A stretch of DNA of 23,166 nt from a virus. Below the pieces are notes generated by a model. That model was not told where the DNA came from. It made no database searches and was given only the letters and a program-made list of their open reading frames with translations. Numbering within the stretch: position 1 is the stretch's first letter; the number at the start of each line of letters is the position of its first letter. Made by a program: the position numbers and the translations under genes. Of the stretch, positions 23,066 through 23,166 are shown piece by piece. Location of the stretch: positions 1 through 23,166 of the IMG/VR virus record IMGVR_UViG_3300025132_000316; one strand, 5' to 3'.

Positions 23066-23097
23066 AAGATTAAACCTCACTTGAGGTTTGTAATCTT
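23066..23097 (-). repeat. Near-perfect hairpin across the capsid gene stop
   Basis: AAGATTAAACCTC (23066-23078) pairs with GAGGTTTGTAATCTT (23083-23097) with a 2-nt bulge and a short loop (ACTT on the plus strand). The stop TGA of the capsid gene (23077-23079) lies in the stem. No T-run follows on the minus strand, so it may protect or mark the 3' end of the capsid mRNA rather than end transcription fully. Confidence 0.6.
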
Positions 23098-23166
23098 ACC
23101 TTGACCCTTAAAGAATGAACAACCTACTTCTGCAATTGTGCGGTATAATGCCTGATTACCGAGAGT
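23077..23166 (-). CDS. C-terminus of a probable major capsid protein (partial, 29 codons visible)
   Basis: The frame is open from the window edge and reads TLGNQALYRTIAEVGCSFF, then KGQGKITNLK and a TGA stop. The position fits a major capsid gene: a lone longer gene just upstream of decoration-type genes and head-tail connectors, ending in a strong hairpin. NQALYRTIAEVG looks like the last helix and loop of an HK97-like capsid subunit. This is an inference from position and a few residues. A scaffold or other abundant head protein remains possible. Confidence 0.45.
   Translation of the reverse strand, partial: TLGNQALYRTIAEVGCSFFKGQGKITNLK

Overview
This window looks like the late (virion) region of a tailed double-stranded DNA virus with a siphovirus-type, non-contractile tail. 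The DNA is AT-rich (roughly 30% GC by eye). The host is probably archaeal, which is inference. Ribosome binding sites are mostly of the GGTGA(T) type common in archaea, TATA-like boxes occur in the few intergenic gaps, and one gene encodes an Arf/Ras-type small GTPase. A bacterial host is not excluded. The window contains no terminase, portal or protease gene to settle lineage.

Layout. Positions 1-781 (+) hold the 3' end of a DEDDy-type 3'-5' exonuclease-like gene and two tiny genes (one-TM protein, zinc-ribbon protein) joined by ATGA and TAATG overlaps. They end at a double oligo-T terminator. Positions 782-1050 are a convergent, gene-free interval with a perfect hairpin, a TATA-like box and a GC-rich, hairpin-bearing patch that could be a small RNA or a cis-acting DNA site.

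From 23166 down to 1051 every gene is on the minus strand, packed end to end like one long operon. In transcription order: the C-terminus of a probable major capsid protein; three small head or decoration-type proteins; a membrane module (a 2-TM protein, a 1-TM protein and an Arf-like GTPase with an N-terminal hydrophobic segment); a Cys/His metal-site protein; a protein with a WW-like motif; an acidic unknown protein; a head-tail connector; a small helical protein; a tail terminator candidate; a very large tail tube protein; a 52-aa Lys/Ala/Pro protein; a G/GT tail chaperone pair with a lambda-type GGGAAAG slippery heptamer; the tape measure protein; a distal tail protein; a LamG-like protein; a 2347-aa baseplate hub/fibre protein; a small tail-tip protein; a 641-aa tail fibre; and a 30-aa TM peptide.

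Most striking is the GTPase. It has all five G-box motifs, including an Arf-style DVGG, but has Glu where Arf/Ras carry the catalytic Gln. It sits with two small membrane proteins inside the head-gene block. I infer a late membrane-linked function (assembly, egress or host membrane takeover). Other points of note are the exact lambda slippery heptamer, a hub protein whose hub-like segments appear to be separated by about 1500 residues, and the repeated fusion of the TAG stop codon with the next gene's ribosome binding site.
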